Source: Actinomycetes bacterium (GTDB lineage Bacteria; Actinomycetota; Acidimicrobiia; Acidimicrobiales; RAAP-2). Taken from it: 18,656 bases of DNA. The stretch spans positions 1-18,656 of the forward strand of contig JAJYXE010000047.1 of assembly GCA_021791145.1 (NCBI GenBank), in the 5' to 3' direction. Positions 1 through 6,496 of this stretch are shown here, one piece after another (the stretch's first letter is position 1; every line of letters begins with the position of its first letter). The notes beneath the pieces are model-generated. The model was not told where the DNA came from, did not search any database, and worked only from the letters and a program-made list of their open reading frames with translations. Position numbers and translations under genes: made by a program.

Positions 1-160
1 CTCCGCCCAGGTCCGCTGGCGGCGGATCACCGGTGCCGAGCTCGTCCCGCTCGTCCGGGCGGGCGCCACGTTCATCGACGGCAAGCTACAAGAAAGGAGC
101 GATCAGTCGGGGCAAGAGACCGCCGACGCCGACGAAAACACCGGGTCCGTCGCAGCCTGA
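1..160 (+). CDS. Partial C-terminal end of a probable transposase
   Basis: The reading frame is open from the window edge to a TGA at 158-160 and encodes about 52 residues beginning SAQVRWRRITGAELVPLVRA. The Arg/Trp-rich motif followed by a 'LVRAGATF.DGKL.ER' stretch resembles, from memory, the C-terminal ends of actinobacterial transposases, possibly of the IS256 or a related DDE group. The last 20 or so residues are acidic and low in complexity. Catalytic residues lie upstream of the window, so family assignment is weak. The sequence just after the stop looks like an element terminus, which supports the transposase reading. It could instead be the tail of an unrelated protein. Confidence 0.4.
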   Translation, partial: SAQVRWRRITGAELVPLVRAGATFIDGKLQERSDQSGQETADADENTGSVAA

Positions 161-201
161 GTGAGATTTATCGTCCACAACTCTTGACAATGACTCCCCC
201 C
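161..201. mobile_element. Candidate right terminus of an insertion sequence with outward -35 box
   Basis: The 41 bases after the putative transposase stop are AT-richer than anything nearby, and composition switches abruptly to very G+C-rich DNA after about 200. The segment carries a perfect TTGACA at 184-189 pointing out of the element, a common arrangement at IS ends that can form hybrid promoters. The left terminus lies outside the window, so neither the terminal inverted repeat nor the target duplication can be confirmed. Confidence 0.3.
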
Positions 202-469
202 AGGTGACCGGCGAGCTTGAGCGCCGAGACGACCCGGACCCCCCGGCACCACCCCGGGGGTCGTTGGCGTCCCTGGCGCCCCGACGCCCGGTGGTGTGGC
301 GGGGCGGGCCGCCCGGCGCAGGGGCATGGGCCGATCGCCAGAGGCAGGGGCGGGGCGGGGCGCCGTCAGGGGCGGGGCCGCCGCCCGGTGGTGAGGCGGA
401 CCCGACTCTCACACGGACCACAAGTGCGATGGCACCCCTCCGACGTGGTTCGCCGCGTCGTCATCAGCT
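202..469. other. G+C-rich intergenic DNA, no gene recognised
   Basis: This stretch is dominated by GGGGCGGGG-type runs. The frames that remain open across it translate to Pro/Arg/Gly-rich sequence without recognisable domains and look like by-products of high GC. A GC hairpin (GACCCCC at 237-243 with GGGGGTC at 256-262) is present but has no T tract. I see no credible gene. Confidence 0.5.
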
Positions 470-703
470 TCACACCGCTTCACGGCATTTGGTCGTGCTT
501 CCACGCTGTCGAGCCTTGACTGGCGGATAGACGAACCGAGCGATCGTGGCCGACGTCCAGCCCAACCACCAACCACCGAACACGAGCAGGATCTTGCGCA
601 GCTTCTCCTTCTCACCAAGCGCGGCGAGAACTCCCAGGATCGCCGCCCATACGATGACGGAGCCGACGCTGTAGGCGGCATAGCTCTGTTGACGGATTCT
701 CAC
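470..703 (-). CDS. Small two-helix membrane protein of unknown function
   Basis: A 77-residue protein starting at GTG (701-703), with a strong Shine-Dalgarno GGAGG about 8 nt upstream on the minus strand. Two hydrophobic segments are visible, roughly residues 11-30 (SVGSVIVWAAILGVLAALG) and 38-58 (ILLVFGGWWLGWTSATIARFV), separated by a short charged loop KEKLRK. The C-terminus is basic (KARQRG). The topology suggests a helical hairpin in the cytoplasmic membrane; no family is recognised. It is divergent from the next gene, with only 38 bp between start codons, so the two promoters must overlap each other or the coding regions. The good ribosome site and codon bias make it a likely real gene. 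Confidence 0.65.
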   Translation of the reverse strand: MRIRQQSYAAYSVGSVIVWAAILGVLAALGEKEKLRKILLVFGGWWLGWTSATIARFVYPPVKARQRGSTTKCREAV

Positions 704-741
704 CTCTTCGTCCTCCTCTCGGTCGACGGACAGGGGCCACT

Positions 742-1458
742 GTGTCAGGAACGCTCAGATTGACCCGAGAAGGTGTCGGGATAGAGCTCCGACGTGGATC
801 GTTCGAGGTCACACTGGACGGCGGGATCGTCGCCGCAATCGAGCGAGGTGACAGGTTCGAGGCTCCACTGGAGCGGGGGGATCACCGCCTGCAAATTCGG
901 GCAGGCCGCTACTCGAGCCGACCCCACGACCTCGTCAGCGTCCAAGGCGAAGTCGTCAATTTCCGCCGTCACGGAGCCATGATGTGGCCGCGGTACGTCG
1001 CGTCCATCGTCGGGCCGGACTTGGCGATGGCGCTCCATCGCGAGCAGCCGGCTCAGCAGACCGCGCGGACAGCACGGCGGCAAAGTCGGCCAGTTCGAGG
1101 GCTCGAAGAAGGGCTCGTGCGCGCAGACGGTCGTTGCGGACACCGCGGCGTCGGTGAGCAGAAGGCCGGTCTCCGTGCGCATGCAATCGGTCTCGGCCTT
1201 CGCCAAGTCCGGAGTGCGCCTGCAATGGGTTCGCGCGTCTGCGACGCGCAGTCGGTACTGGCCGTCTGGGACACGACACCTACAATCGCCGCCCATGGGA
1301 CTGGCCGATTCCACCCCCGCCCTGCTCGAGTACGTGTGGCCGCGGATACGGGGCCGCCTCGATGGCATGACCGACGACGAGTACCTGTGGCAGCCAGCCC
1401 CAGGATGTTGGAGCGTGCACCTCGCCGCATCTGGAAAGTGGGAGGCGGAGGTCGCTGA
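742..1458 (+). CDS. Conserved small protein of unknown function, C-terminus probably spurious
   Basis: The frame starts at GTG 742 and stays open for 238 codons, but only the first 101 residues or so look like a real protein. They read as a compact beta-rich domain: LRLTREGVGIELRRGSFEV, 'LDG', 'ERGDHRLQIRAGRYSS', then 'GEVVNFRRHGAMMWPRYVASIVGPDLAMALHRE'. From memory, small actinobacterial proteins of unknown function share this layout and end near the final 'LHRE'. Beyond about 1045 the third-position GC bias of this frame falls away and the translation becomes Arg-rich. The frame then overlaps the DinB gene by about 160 bp. The natural stop may have been lost, or a frameshift may sit near 1050. 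Treat residues after about 105 as doubtful. Confidence 0.6.
   Translation: MSGTLRLTREGVGIELRRGSFEVTLDGGIVAAIERGDRFEAPLERGDHRLQIRAGRYSSRPHDLVSVQGEVVNFRRHGAMMWPRYVASIVGPDLAMALHREQPAQQTARTARRQSRPVRGLEEGLVRADGRCGHRGVGEQKAGLRAHAIGLGLRQVRSAPAMGSRVCDAQSVLAVWDTTPTIAAHGTGRFHPRPARVRVAADTGPPRWHDRRRVPVAASPRMLERAPRRIWKVGGGGR
1050..1294. other. Coding-like block of unknown origin between two genes
   Basis: After the conserved part of the upstream protein, third-position GC bias moves into the +2 frame (the same frame as the DinB gene), open from 983. It reads for example GQFEGSKKGSCAQTVVADTA and then SVSRRPVSVRMQSVSAFAKS. The complementary minus frame shares the same third positions and is also open, so strand cannot be decided from bias. 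Neither translation is recognised. It may be a remnant of a lost gene or a frameshifted tail of the upstream gene. Confidence 0.3.
1281..1286 (+). promoter_or_regulatory. -10 box (TACAAT) for the DinB gene, likely leaderless
   Basis: TACAAT lies 8 nt before the ATG at 1295, with no Shine-Dalgarno in between. A transcript starting about 7 nt after the box would begin at or next to the start codon, as in leaderless actinobacterial mRNAs. No good -35 is visible. Confidence 0.45.
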
Positions 1459-1849
1459 TCCAGCACCCGAGCCACCTCCGGTGACGACCATTGCTTGGCG
1501 ATCGTGGCACATCGGGAGCCAGTGCCTCGGTGGGTTCGCCGAGTTGCTCTTTGACACCCATCCACTCGCACTGGAACGCCTCGAGTGGTACCCGACAGCC
1601 AGCGCAGCCTGCGAGGCACTGGACCAAGCCTGGTCGGGCTTCCTCTCGGGCTGCCGCGAGCTCGACGACGACACGATGGCCATCAAGCTCGGCCCGAGCT
1701 GGGGACCGTACGCTGAGAGGAACAGGGCAGACGCCTTATTGCACGTCGCCGACGAGATCATTCACCACGGCGCAGAGGTCGCACTGCTGCGCGACCTGTA
1801 CGCAGCGACCGAGGGTCGATTGCTGGCGGAGCTCGACCGGGCCGACTGA
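1295..1849 (+). CDS. DinB-superfamily protein
   Basis: A 184-residue protein with the four-helix DinB/YfiT-like pattern. The N-terminus is LADSTPALLEYVWPRIRGRL, a central WHIG (His72) follows, and a C-terminal helix reads LLHVADEIIHHGAEVALLRD. The His residues at 72, 150 and 157/158 are at places where this superfamily binds a metal ion. Members include thiol-dependent transferases (mycothiol- or bacillithiol-linked) and many of unknown substrate, so the exact reaction cannot be given. The ATG at 1295 is chosen because family similarity begins there and a TACAAT box sits 8 nt upstream. The frame is open further upstream, but that part looks unrelated. It is convergent with the hydroxyacyl-CoA dehydrogenase gene. 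Confidence 0.8.
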   Translation: MGLADSTPALLEYVWPRIRGRLDGMTDDEYLWQPAPGCWSVHLAASGKWEAEVADPAPEPPPVTTIAWRSWHIGSQCLGGFAELLFDTHPLALERLEWYPTASAACEALDQAWSGFLSGCRELDDDTMAIKLGPSWGPYAERNRADALLHVADEIIHHGAEVALLRDLYAATEGRLLAELDRAD

Positions 1850-1973
1850 GGCAAGTTCCGGTCTGTCCCCTCCGTCGAGTCCCGTTCTCACGGATCTGCT
1901 GCTGGTCAACTTTGCGCGCTCGTTCTCCCGTGAGGTGTCAAGCCAAGGCGTAGCTGTCGACGGACGCCGTGAC

Positions 1974-2028
1974 CCGCGCGGCCAGCGCGCGGCCAGCGCG
2001 CGGCCCGCGCGCGGCCAGCGCGTGGCCG
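1974..2028. repeat. 11-bp tandem array (GCGCGCGGCCA)
   Basis: About five units of period 11, some with one change (the third ends in C, the last has T in place of C). The array lies between two convergent genes. It ends in a perfect hairpin (CGGCCA, loop GCGCG, TGGCCG), so it could act as a two-way terminator, although no T tract follows. Confidence 0.75.
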
Positions 2029-2042
2029 GATCGTTGCCCTCG

Positions 2043-2942
2043 TCATCGTGGGACTTTGGCTTCTCCACCCGTGTAGTCGTAGAAGCCCCGCCCGGTCTTC
2101 TTCCCGAGCAACCCTGCGTCCACCATCCGCGCGAGGAGCGGCGGCGGCGCGTAGAGAGGCTCCTTAAACTCTTGGTACAGCGAATTGGCTACCGCCATGG
2201 TGGTGTCCAGACCGATCAGATCGGTCAAGGCAAGCGGCCCCATGGGATGCGCGCACCCCCGTACCATGCCCGTATCGATGTCCTCCGGGGTCGCGAAGCC
2301 AGATTCCATCATGCGAATTGCCGACAACAGGTAGGGAATGAGCAATGCGTTCACGATGAACCCCGCACGATCCTTGGATCGAATGGCTTGCTTGCCAAGC
2401 GCGTCGACAGCGAAGTCTTCGGCGCGGGTAACAGCCTCTTCGGAGCTCAGGAGCGATGCGACGATCTCGATCAGTGGCAGGATCGGGACCGGGTTGAAAA
2501 AGTGCATTCCGACAACCTGCTCGGGCCGTTCGGTCGCCATTGCCAGCTTCATGATCGGAATGGAGGAGGTGTTCGAGGTAAGCAGGGCGTCGGGTGCCTC
2601 CACGACTTTGTCGAGAGCCTCGAAGACACGGAGCTTCTCGGGCTCTGCCTCGACGACGGCTTCGACGACGAGCTGGCGATCGGCGAGAGCGCCGATGTCC
2701 GTCCCGAGCTCGATGCGCTCGAGCGTGGCGAGGCCCTCCTCCTCGGAGAGCTTCCCGGCGGAGACCGCGCGCTTCACCGACGTCTCTATCCGGTTCCTCC
2801 CGCGTGCGAGCGCCCCGGCGTCGACCTCGACGACCGTCACCGACCTCCCGTTGCGAGCGCAGACCTCGGCGATGCCCGAACCCATGAGCCCGCAGCCGAC
2901 CACACCGACCCGTTGGATCTCCTCAGCTCCCACCACGACCAC
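2043..2942 (-). CDS. fadB2: 3-hydroxyacyl-CoA (3-hydroxybutyryl-CoA) dehydrogenase
   Basis: A 299-residue single-function dehydrogenase that interconverts (S)-3-hydroxyacyl-CoA and 3-oxoacyl-CoA with NAD(P), in fatty-acid oxidation or C4 metabolism. The Rossmann motif is G16-C-G18-L-M-G21. The active-site block S123-N124-T125 is present, as are the catalytic dyad His147 (GMHFFNP) and Glu159 (PLIEIV) and Asn198 (GFIVNALLIPYL). The C-terminal helical domain ends with the usual GLLGKKTGRGFYDY. Length is normal for the HbdA/FadB2 group; the symbol is by similarity to the mycobacterial FadB2 type and chain-length preference is not predictable. The start is taken as GTG 2942 after a weak GAGAGAGG; two further GTG codons within four residues are alternatives. 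It has no operon partner and faces the DinB gene convergently. Confidence 0.9.
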   Translation of the reverse strand: MVVVGAEEIQRVGVVGCGLMGSGIAEVCARNGRSVTVVEVDAGALARGRNRIETSVKRAVSAGKLSEEEGLATLERIELGTDIGALADRQLVVEAVVEAEPEKLRVFEALDKVVEAPDALLTSNTSSIPIMKLAMATERPEQVVGMHFFNPVPILPLIEIVASLLSSEEAVTRAEDFAVDALGKQAIRSKDRAGFIVNALLIPYLLSAIRMMESGFATPEDIDTGMVRGCAHPMGPLALTDLIGLDTTMAVANSLYQEFKEPLYAPPPLLARMVDAGLLGKKTGRGFYDYTGGEAKVPR

Positions 2943-3148
2943 CTCTCTCGGCGCCCATCACGTGGGCATTCCCTCGGCTTTCCTTTGGACGTCGACCATC
3001 GTCCGCGCGGCGACGACGACGACGACGGCGATTGTCGTTCGATCTCGAAGGATCCTACCGGCGGGACCTTGACAGGGGCCGACGGCAAGTTTGCGTTGCG
3101 CTGGTCGCCGTGTGGGCAGCGTCGCCGCGTCCGCCGGGTCTCCGCGCT

Positions 3149-3184
3149 CACCGCGCCCACCACGTCCACCGCGCCCACCGCGCC
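3149..3184. repeat. 9-bp tandem array (CACCGCGCC)
   Basis: Four units of period 9; the second is diverged to CACCACGTC, the others are identical. The array lies in the noncoding region upstream of the reductase gene. Confidence 0.75.
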
Positions 3185-3295
3185 CACCCTCAGAAGGCCC
3201 AGAACCCCCCGGTGAGATGATCCGCGACCGTGAGTCGGCCGCCTCGGCGGAAGGTGTGGGCGGGGCAACAGCAATAAGGTTCAGACAGCAAAGAC

Positions 3296-3379
3296 GGATG
3301 CCCGACGAGGGATGCCCGACGAGGGATGCCCAAAGACGGATGCCCGAAGAGGGATGCCCGACGACGGATGCCCGAAAAG
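3296..3379 (+). repeat. 14-bp tandem array, six units (GGATGCCCGACGAG)
   Basis: Six head-to-tail units fill exactly 84 bp. The first two are identical, and later ones change only in the last seven bases (CAAAGAC, CGAAGAG, CGACGAC, CGAAAAG). Each unit contains ATGCCC, the same six bases that begin the true gene at 3404. Most units also put purine-rich GAGG or GACGG just before the ATG. As 14 is not divisible by three, successive ATGs fall in different frames. The array lies in the presumed 5' leader, 24 nt upstream of the real start. Confidence 0.9.
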
Positions 3380-3403
3380 CGAGAGCCGCAAGGAGGTCTC
3401 AAG

Positions 3404-3856
3404 ATGCCCCTCACTGGGGAGTACGAGCCGTCACCGTCCGAGTGGGTGCGCGACCAGGTCGCCGAGTACGAGGCCTCGGGCGGGACGCGTGGCAACACGC
3501 TGCGTGACACCGGGCTGCCCGTCGTCATCATCACCACCCGAGGTGCCAAGACGGGAAAGCTCCGGAAGTTCGCCCTGATGCGCGTGGAGCACAACGGCGA
3601 GTATGCGCTCGTCGCGTCGAAAGGCGGCGCTCCCGATCACCCCCAGTGGTACTGGAACCTGAAGGCCGACCCGGATGCGTTGATGATCCAGGACGGCCCC
3701 GAGGCATTCGACTTCGTCGCTCGAGAGGTCACCGGCGACGACAAGGCCGAGTGGTGGCGACGTGCGGTCGAGGCGTACCCCCCTTATGCCGAGTACCAGG
3801 AGAGCACCACCCGCGAGATCCCTGTCTTCGTCGCCCGCCGCGCGGAGCCACGCTGA
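3404..3856 (+). CDS. Deazaflavin (F420)-dependent nitroreductase-family oxidoreductase
   Basis: A 150-residue protein of the Ddn-like split-barrel family, whose members use reduced coenzyme F420 to reduce quinones, nitro compounds or other acceptors. Hallmarks are the TRGAKTGKLRKFALMRVEHNGEY block (residues about 46-68), where family members bind the F420 phosphate/polyglutamate tail, followed by ASKGGAPDHPQWYWNLKADP. The C-terminal AYPPYAEYQESTTREIPVFV is also typical. The start is ATG 3404, preceded by a strong AAGGAGG 8 nt upstream. The frame is open further up, but only through the 14-bp repeats. F420 use fits an actinobacterial host. The natural substrate cannot be told from sequence. 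The long repeat-bearing leader suggests possible translational control. Confidence 0.9.
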   Translation: MPLTGEYEPSPSEWVRDQVAEYEASGGTRGNTLRDTGLPVVIITTRGAKTGKLRKFALMRVEHNGEYALVASKGGAPDHPQWYWNLKADPDALMIQDGPEAFDFVAREVTGDDKAEWWRRAVEAYPPYAEYQESTTREIPVFVARRAEPR

Positions 3857-4176
3857 AGGCCTCGTAGCCCGCGGCGGCGCAGCCTGGACCCTCGCACGGT
3901 CGACCGCGGCACCGTCGCCCGTCCCCGTCCGGACAAGGTCAGCCGCGCAACTTGCGGGCTGCGCTGTTCTCGTTGGCGCATCTCGCCTCCGCGCATCTCG
4001 CCTGCGCGCGCCTCTCCTTGGTGCGTCACCGAGAGGCGGTCAACCTCCTACGGGGCGTCACCCAGATCTTTGGCTCGACCGCGTCGATCCATGGCGAAGC
4101 GATGAACCGTCTCCTCGAGAGAATGTTCTTCCCAAAGGTCGAGTGATGAGGGCCGCCGCGTCGGTGCCGCCAGACC
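3857..4176. other. Intergenic region with a 15-bp repeat and a doubtful small ORF
   Basis: A 320-bp convergent gap. A 15-bp unit (GCGCATCTCGCCTCC) occurs twice at 3976-4005 with one change. A plus frame from ATG 3952 to TGA 4146 encodes 64 residues. Its second half (REAVNLLRGVTQIFGSTASI, then HGEAMNRLLERMFFPKVE) has fairly coding-like third positions, but the first half is read from the repeat and there is no clear ribosome site. It may be a gene remnant or chance. Confidence 0.35.
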
Positions 4177-5556
4177 TCACTCGGCGGCCCGCCCGTTAGG
4201 TTCGCCAGCACCCCCGTCGTGCTCGCCAGCACCCCCGTCGTGCTCGCCAGCGCGCCCGTCGGGCTCGCCAGCGCGCCCATCGGGCTCGGCGTGCCCCGCG
4301 CAAGGGTCGGCATCAGTTGCGCCGGGCTCGGCGTGGCCCGCGCCGGCCACGGTGTCCCGCCTGCCAGGGTGGGCCCTGCTCGCGAGCGCGGCGGCAATGC
4401 CGGTGAGGCGCGCCTGCGTCGGGTGGCGACGGTGAACGACGACGAGCGCGAGGCTCCCGATCCCCGCCATGCCGAGCGTCGTGACAAGCCGGTAGACCAC
4501 GGTCGCGATGACCGCGTCACCCGCCGGGGTCCCCGAGAGGGTGAGGGCACCGATCATCCCTCCCTCGACGAAGCCGATGCCGCCGGGCACCGGCGCGAGC
4601 GAGCCTGCCACCTGCGAGACCGCGTACGCGAACAGCAGCGCCCGCCACGGCACCGGCAACGCGAGGCTCGCGAACCCCGTCGCGAGCACCACGACGTCGA
4701 GGGCCCAATTGGCGATGCTCAACCCGTACACCGCCGCCCCACCGGGTACGGTCGCCCGGAAGTGCGCGACGTCGTCCGCATGCCGGACGGCGCGCCGCGC
4801 CAGCCGCAGGCCCGGCACCGGCCACCGATGCTCGTGCTCCAGCCAGCCCTTGACGGCCGCGAGGCGGTGCACCACCACGACGCCCGCCGCCGCCGCGCCC
4901 GCCAGGACCACGAGCAGGCCGGCGAAGGCCCCCGGAGCGAGTAGCCCCGCGACCGCCGCGCCGACGAGGCACAGGAACAAGACGGAGATGGCGGCCGTGA
5001 AACCCCCAGCGAGGACAGCCCAGAGCGCGAGGGGCAGCGGGACCCCGTGACGGCGGTACTGCGTGACCAGCCAGCCGCTCGAGGGCGCGGTGCCGCCGGG
5101 CACCAAGTTGGAGATGCCAGTCGCCGCGACGGTCAGGCTCACGATCGTGCGCCGCGTCATGTGCGCTCCCCCCGCGGCCAGCAAGCGGCGCTGGACCAGC
5201 GCGTACGCGAGGAAGGAGACCCCTTCGGCGGCGAACGCCGCGGGGAGCCACACGAGTCCACTCAGACGTATGCGGTGCGCCGCCGTGTCGAGATCACCCC
5301 GGATGCGGTAGAGCAGCAGCCCGAAGGCGACCACGATCACGATCACGAGCAGCACCTTGGGTGGCGGCAGCCACTTCGGCCATCTCCACCTGCCGAAGCG
5401 CCGGCCCGCGCCGCCGGGAGCCGGGGGTGCGCCGGGAGCCGTGGGCGGGCCGGGAGCCGTGGGTGCGCCGGGAGCCATGGGTGCCACACCTACCTCGCCG
5501 CCGTCGGCCGTCAGGGGAGCCGGGCCTCGGGTGGGGGTGGGCTCGCCGAGAGGCAT
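4177..5556 (-). CDS. Flippase-like / LPG-synthase transmembrane-domain (UPF0104-type) membrane protein
   Basis: A 459-residue polytopic protein. Residues about 20-55 are Ala/Pro/Gly-rich (18-bp DNA repeats), then about seven to eight membrane segments begin at VLLVIVIVVAFGLLLYRI. Family marks are NLVPGGTAPSSGWLVTQYRR and APVPGGIGFVEGGMIGALTL followed by a VVYRLVTTLG helix. This family corresponds to the membrane part of lysylphosphatidylglycerol synthase without its aminoacyl-transferase domain; relatives are thought to move lipids or act with cell-envelope glycosyltransferases, but the substrate is unknown. The C-terminus carries a 7-residue repeat (GEHDGGA, GEPDGRA) from 21-bp DNA units. 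The ATG at 5556 is preferred over upstream starts because GAGGAGGG lies 13 nt before it and the upstream frame is not protein-like. It is downstream of the lactonase gene with a 154-bp gap. Confidence 0.8.
   Translation of the reverse strand: MPLGEPTPTRGPAPLTADGGEVGVAPMAPGAPTAPGPPTAPGAPPAPGGAGRRFGRWRWPKWLPPPKVLLVIVIVVAFGLLLYRIRGDLDTAAHRIRLSGLVWLPAAFAAEGVSFLAYALVQRRLLAAGGAHMTRRTIVSLTVAATGISNLVPGGTAPSSGWLVTQYRRHGVPLPLALWAVLAGGFTAAISVLFLCLVGAAVAGLLAPGAFAGLLVVLAGAAAAGVVVVHRLAAVKGWLEHEHRWPVPGLRLARRAVRHADDVAHFRATVPGGAAVYGLSIANWALDVVVLATGFASLALPVPWRALLFAYAVSQVAGSLAPVPGGIGFVEGGMIGALTLSGTPAGDAVIATVVYRLVTTLGMAGIGSLALVVVHRRHPTQARLTGIAAALASRAHPGRRDTVAGAGHAEPGATDADPCAGHAEPDGRAGEPDGRAGEHDGGAGEHDGGAGEPNGRAAE
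4200..4283 (-). repeat. 21-bp tandem array coding the C-terminal 7-residue repeats
   Basis: Four 21-bp units, each containing GCTCGCCAGC followed by a C-rich half, with a degenerate fifth toward 4300. Read on the minus strand they encode 7-residue acidic/Gly units (GEHDGGA type) at the end of the flippase-like protein. The period keeps the reading frame. Confidence 0.85.
5413..5484 (-). repeat. 18-bp tandem array coding Ala/Pro-rich N-terminus
   Basis: Four 18-bp units start at 5413, 5431, 5449 and 5467 with the common core GCCGGGAGCC. On the minus strand they encode APGAPT-like hexads in the cytoplasmic N-terminal region before the first membrane helix. The period preserves frame. Confidence 0.8.
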
Positions 5557-5710
5557 TGCCGACGATATTCCCTCCTCACTCGCGCTCGCTCGGCACGGGC
5601 GGGTCACCGCCACATCAGCGCGTCGCGCCGCTCCCCGCCTCCAAGGGCTGGCCCGACCTGACCAGCGCGGCTGCGCGGCAGTGGCTGTCCCCCTGCGCAC
5701 CGGCCCAGCC

Positions 5711-6469
5711 TCAGCGGTATGACGTGCCCGGCGCGAGGCGAAGCTCGTCCACCTGAGCAGGGTCGTGCCCGTAGATCATGAGCGCGTCCCGCTCGTCGGC
5801 GAGGCTGCGGAGCCGGTAGGCGCTTTCGCGGGCGGTCGCCGGGTCCGCCTGTCCGTCCCAAGCGTCGTAGTCGAAGTTGTCCTGGCAGTAGACGGCGTCT
5901 CCGCACACGACCACGGTGCCGGTCTCGGGAAGCTCCAGGACGAGCGACTGGTGGCCGGTGCAGTGACCGGGCGTGTGCCGCACTTCGATGCCGTCGAAGA
6001 GCGCGCAGTCCCCCTCGAGGAGCTCGTAGCGCAAGGACGGAAGGTTCCAGTACTGGTTGGGGAAGCTCGGGTTCCCCTTGGCGTGCTCGTACTGGTCCCG
6101 CTGGACGAAGAACGTCGCACGCCCGAGCAGGTCGTTGTTGCCCGCATGGTCGAAGTGGAGGTGGGTGTTGACGACGTAATCGATGTCCTGGGGGGCGCAC
6201 CCGAGCTGCGCGAGGCGGAAGACGAGGGTGTCCTCCTTGCGCATCACAGGGATGAGGGCGTCGGCCGTCGGCGTGCCGCGCCACGTCGCGTCGGGGTCCT
6301 CGACGTGGACACGGCTCATGCCCGTGTCCACGAGCAGCAACCGGTCGTCATCGCAGCGCACCAGGTAGGCGTACACCGGGATGTGGAAGCGCCTCGCGTC
6401 TCGCACGCCCGGTGCGATCACCTCGTAGTTGCAGCAGCAAGCGCCCAATGGCAGCACGAACAGCTCCAC
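5711..6469 (-). CDS. Metallo-beta-lactamase-fold hydrolase, N-acyl-homoserine-lactonase family
   Basis: A 252-residue enzyme with the two-metal site of this fold: H103-L-H105-F-D107-H108 (NTHLHFDHAGN), H169 (HTPGHCTGHQS), D191 (CGDAVY) and H235 (YGHDP). The spacing and the DTGMS segment near residue 50 match the AttM/AiiA-type lactonase family, which opens the lactone ring of homoserine-lactone signals; many members act on other lactones, so quorum quenching is possible but not shown. No signal peptide is seen, so it should be cytoplasmic. The start is GTG 6469 with GGGGAGG 4 nt upstream. It begins 27 nt after the PBP stop on the same strand, which suggests co-transcription. An odd Cys triplet occurs at residues 11-13. 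Confidence 0.85.
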   Translation of the reverse strand: MELFVLPLGACCCNYEVIAPGVRDARRFHIPVYAYLVRCDDDRLLLVDTGMSRVHVEDPDATWRGTPTADALIPVMRKEDTLVFRLAQLGCAPQDIDYVVNTHLHFDHAGNNDLLGRATFFVQRDQYEHAKGNPSFPNQYWNLPSLRYELLEGDCALFDGIEVRHTPGHCTGHQSLVLELPETGTVVVCGDAVYCQDNFDYDAWDGQADPATARESAYRLRSLADERDALMIYGHDPAQVDELRLAPGTSYR

Positions 6470-6496
6470 GCGACCTCCCCTGTGCCGCGCGGGACC

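Larger units (their letters stand above)
2943..3403. other. Intergenic region with two tandem-repeat arrays and no gene
   Basis: This 461-bp divergent region holds a (CGA)n-like run near 3010-3030, a 9-bp array (3149-3184), and a 14-bp array (3296-3379). A perfect TTGACA at 3069-3074 points toward the reductase but has no good -10 at 17 bp. A TAAGGT at 3275-3280 is a better -10 candidate, just before the 14-bp array. The open frames translate to Pro/Arg repeats and are not credible genes. Confidence 0.6.

Noticed and set aside
237..262. Rho-independent terminator after the probable transposase
   Set aside because: A GC stem is present but it is 77 bp from the stop, has a 12-nt loop and lacks a T tract.
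745..1761. 338-codon minus-strand open frame antisense to the small protein and DinB gene
   Set aside because: It is antisense to two better supported genes. Part of it (about 1080-1290) looks protein-like, but this follows from sharing third codon positions with the plus frame; kept only as an uncertain block.
3069..3097. TTGACA-based promoter for the F420 reductase
   Set aside because: The -35 is perfect but the bases at the -10 position (TGCGTT) are poor; TAAGGT at 3275 is closer to the gene and more likely.
1491..3215. 574-codon plus-strand open frame
   Set aside because: It overlaps the DinB gene in another frame and is antisense to the hydroxyacyl-CoA dehydrogenase; a high-GC shadow.
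3296..3403. N-terminal extension of the F420 reductase through the 14-bp repeats
   Set aside because: The true start has a strong AAGGAGG at proper spacing and family similarity begins there; the extension is repeat translation only.
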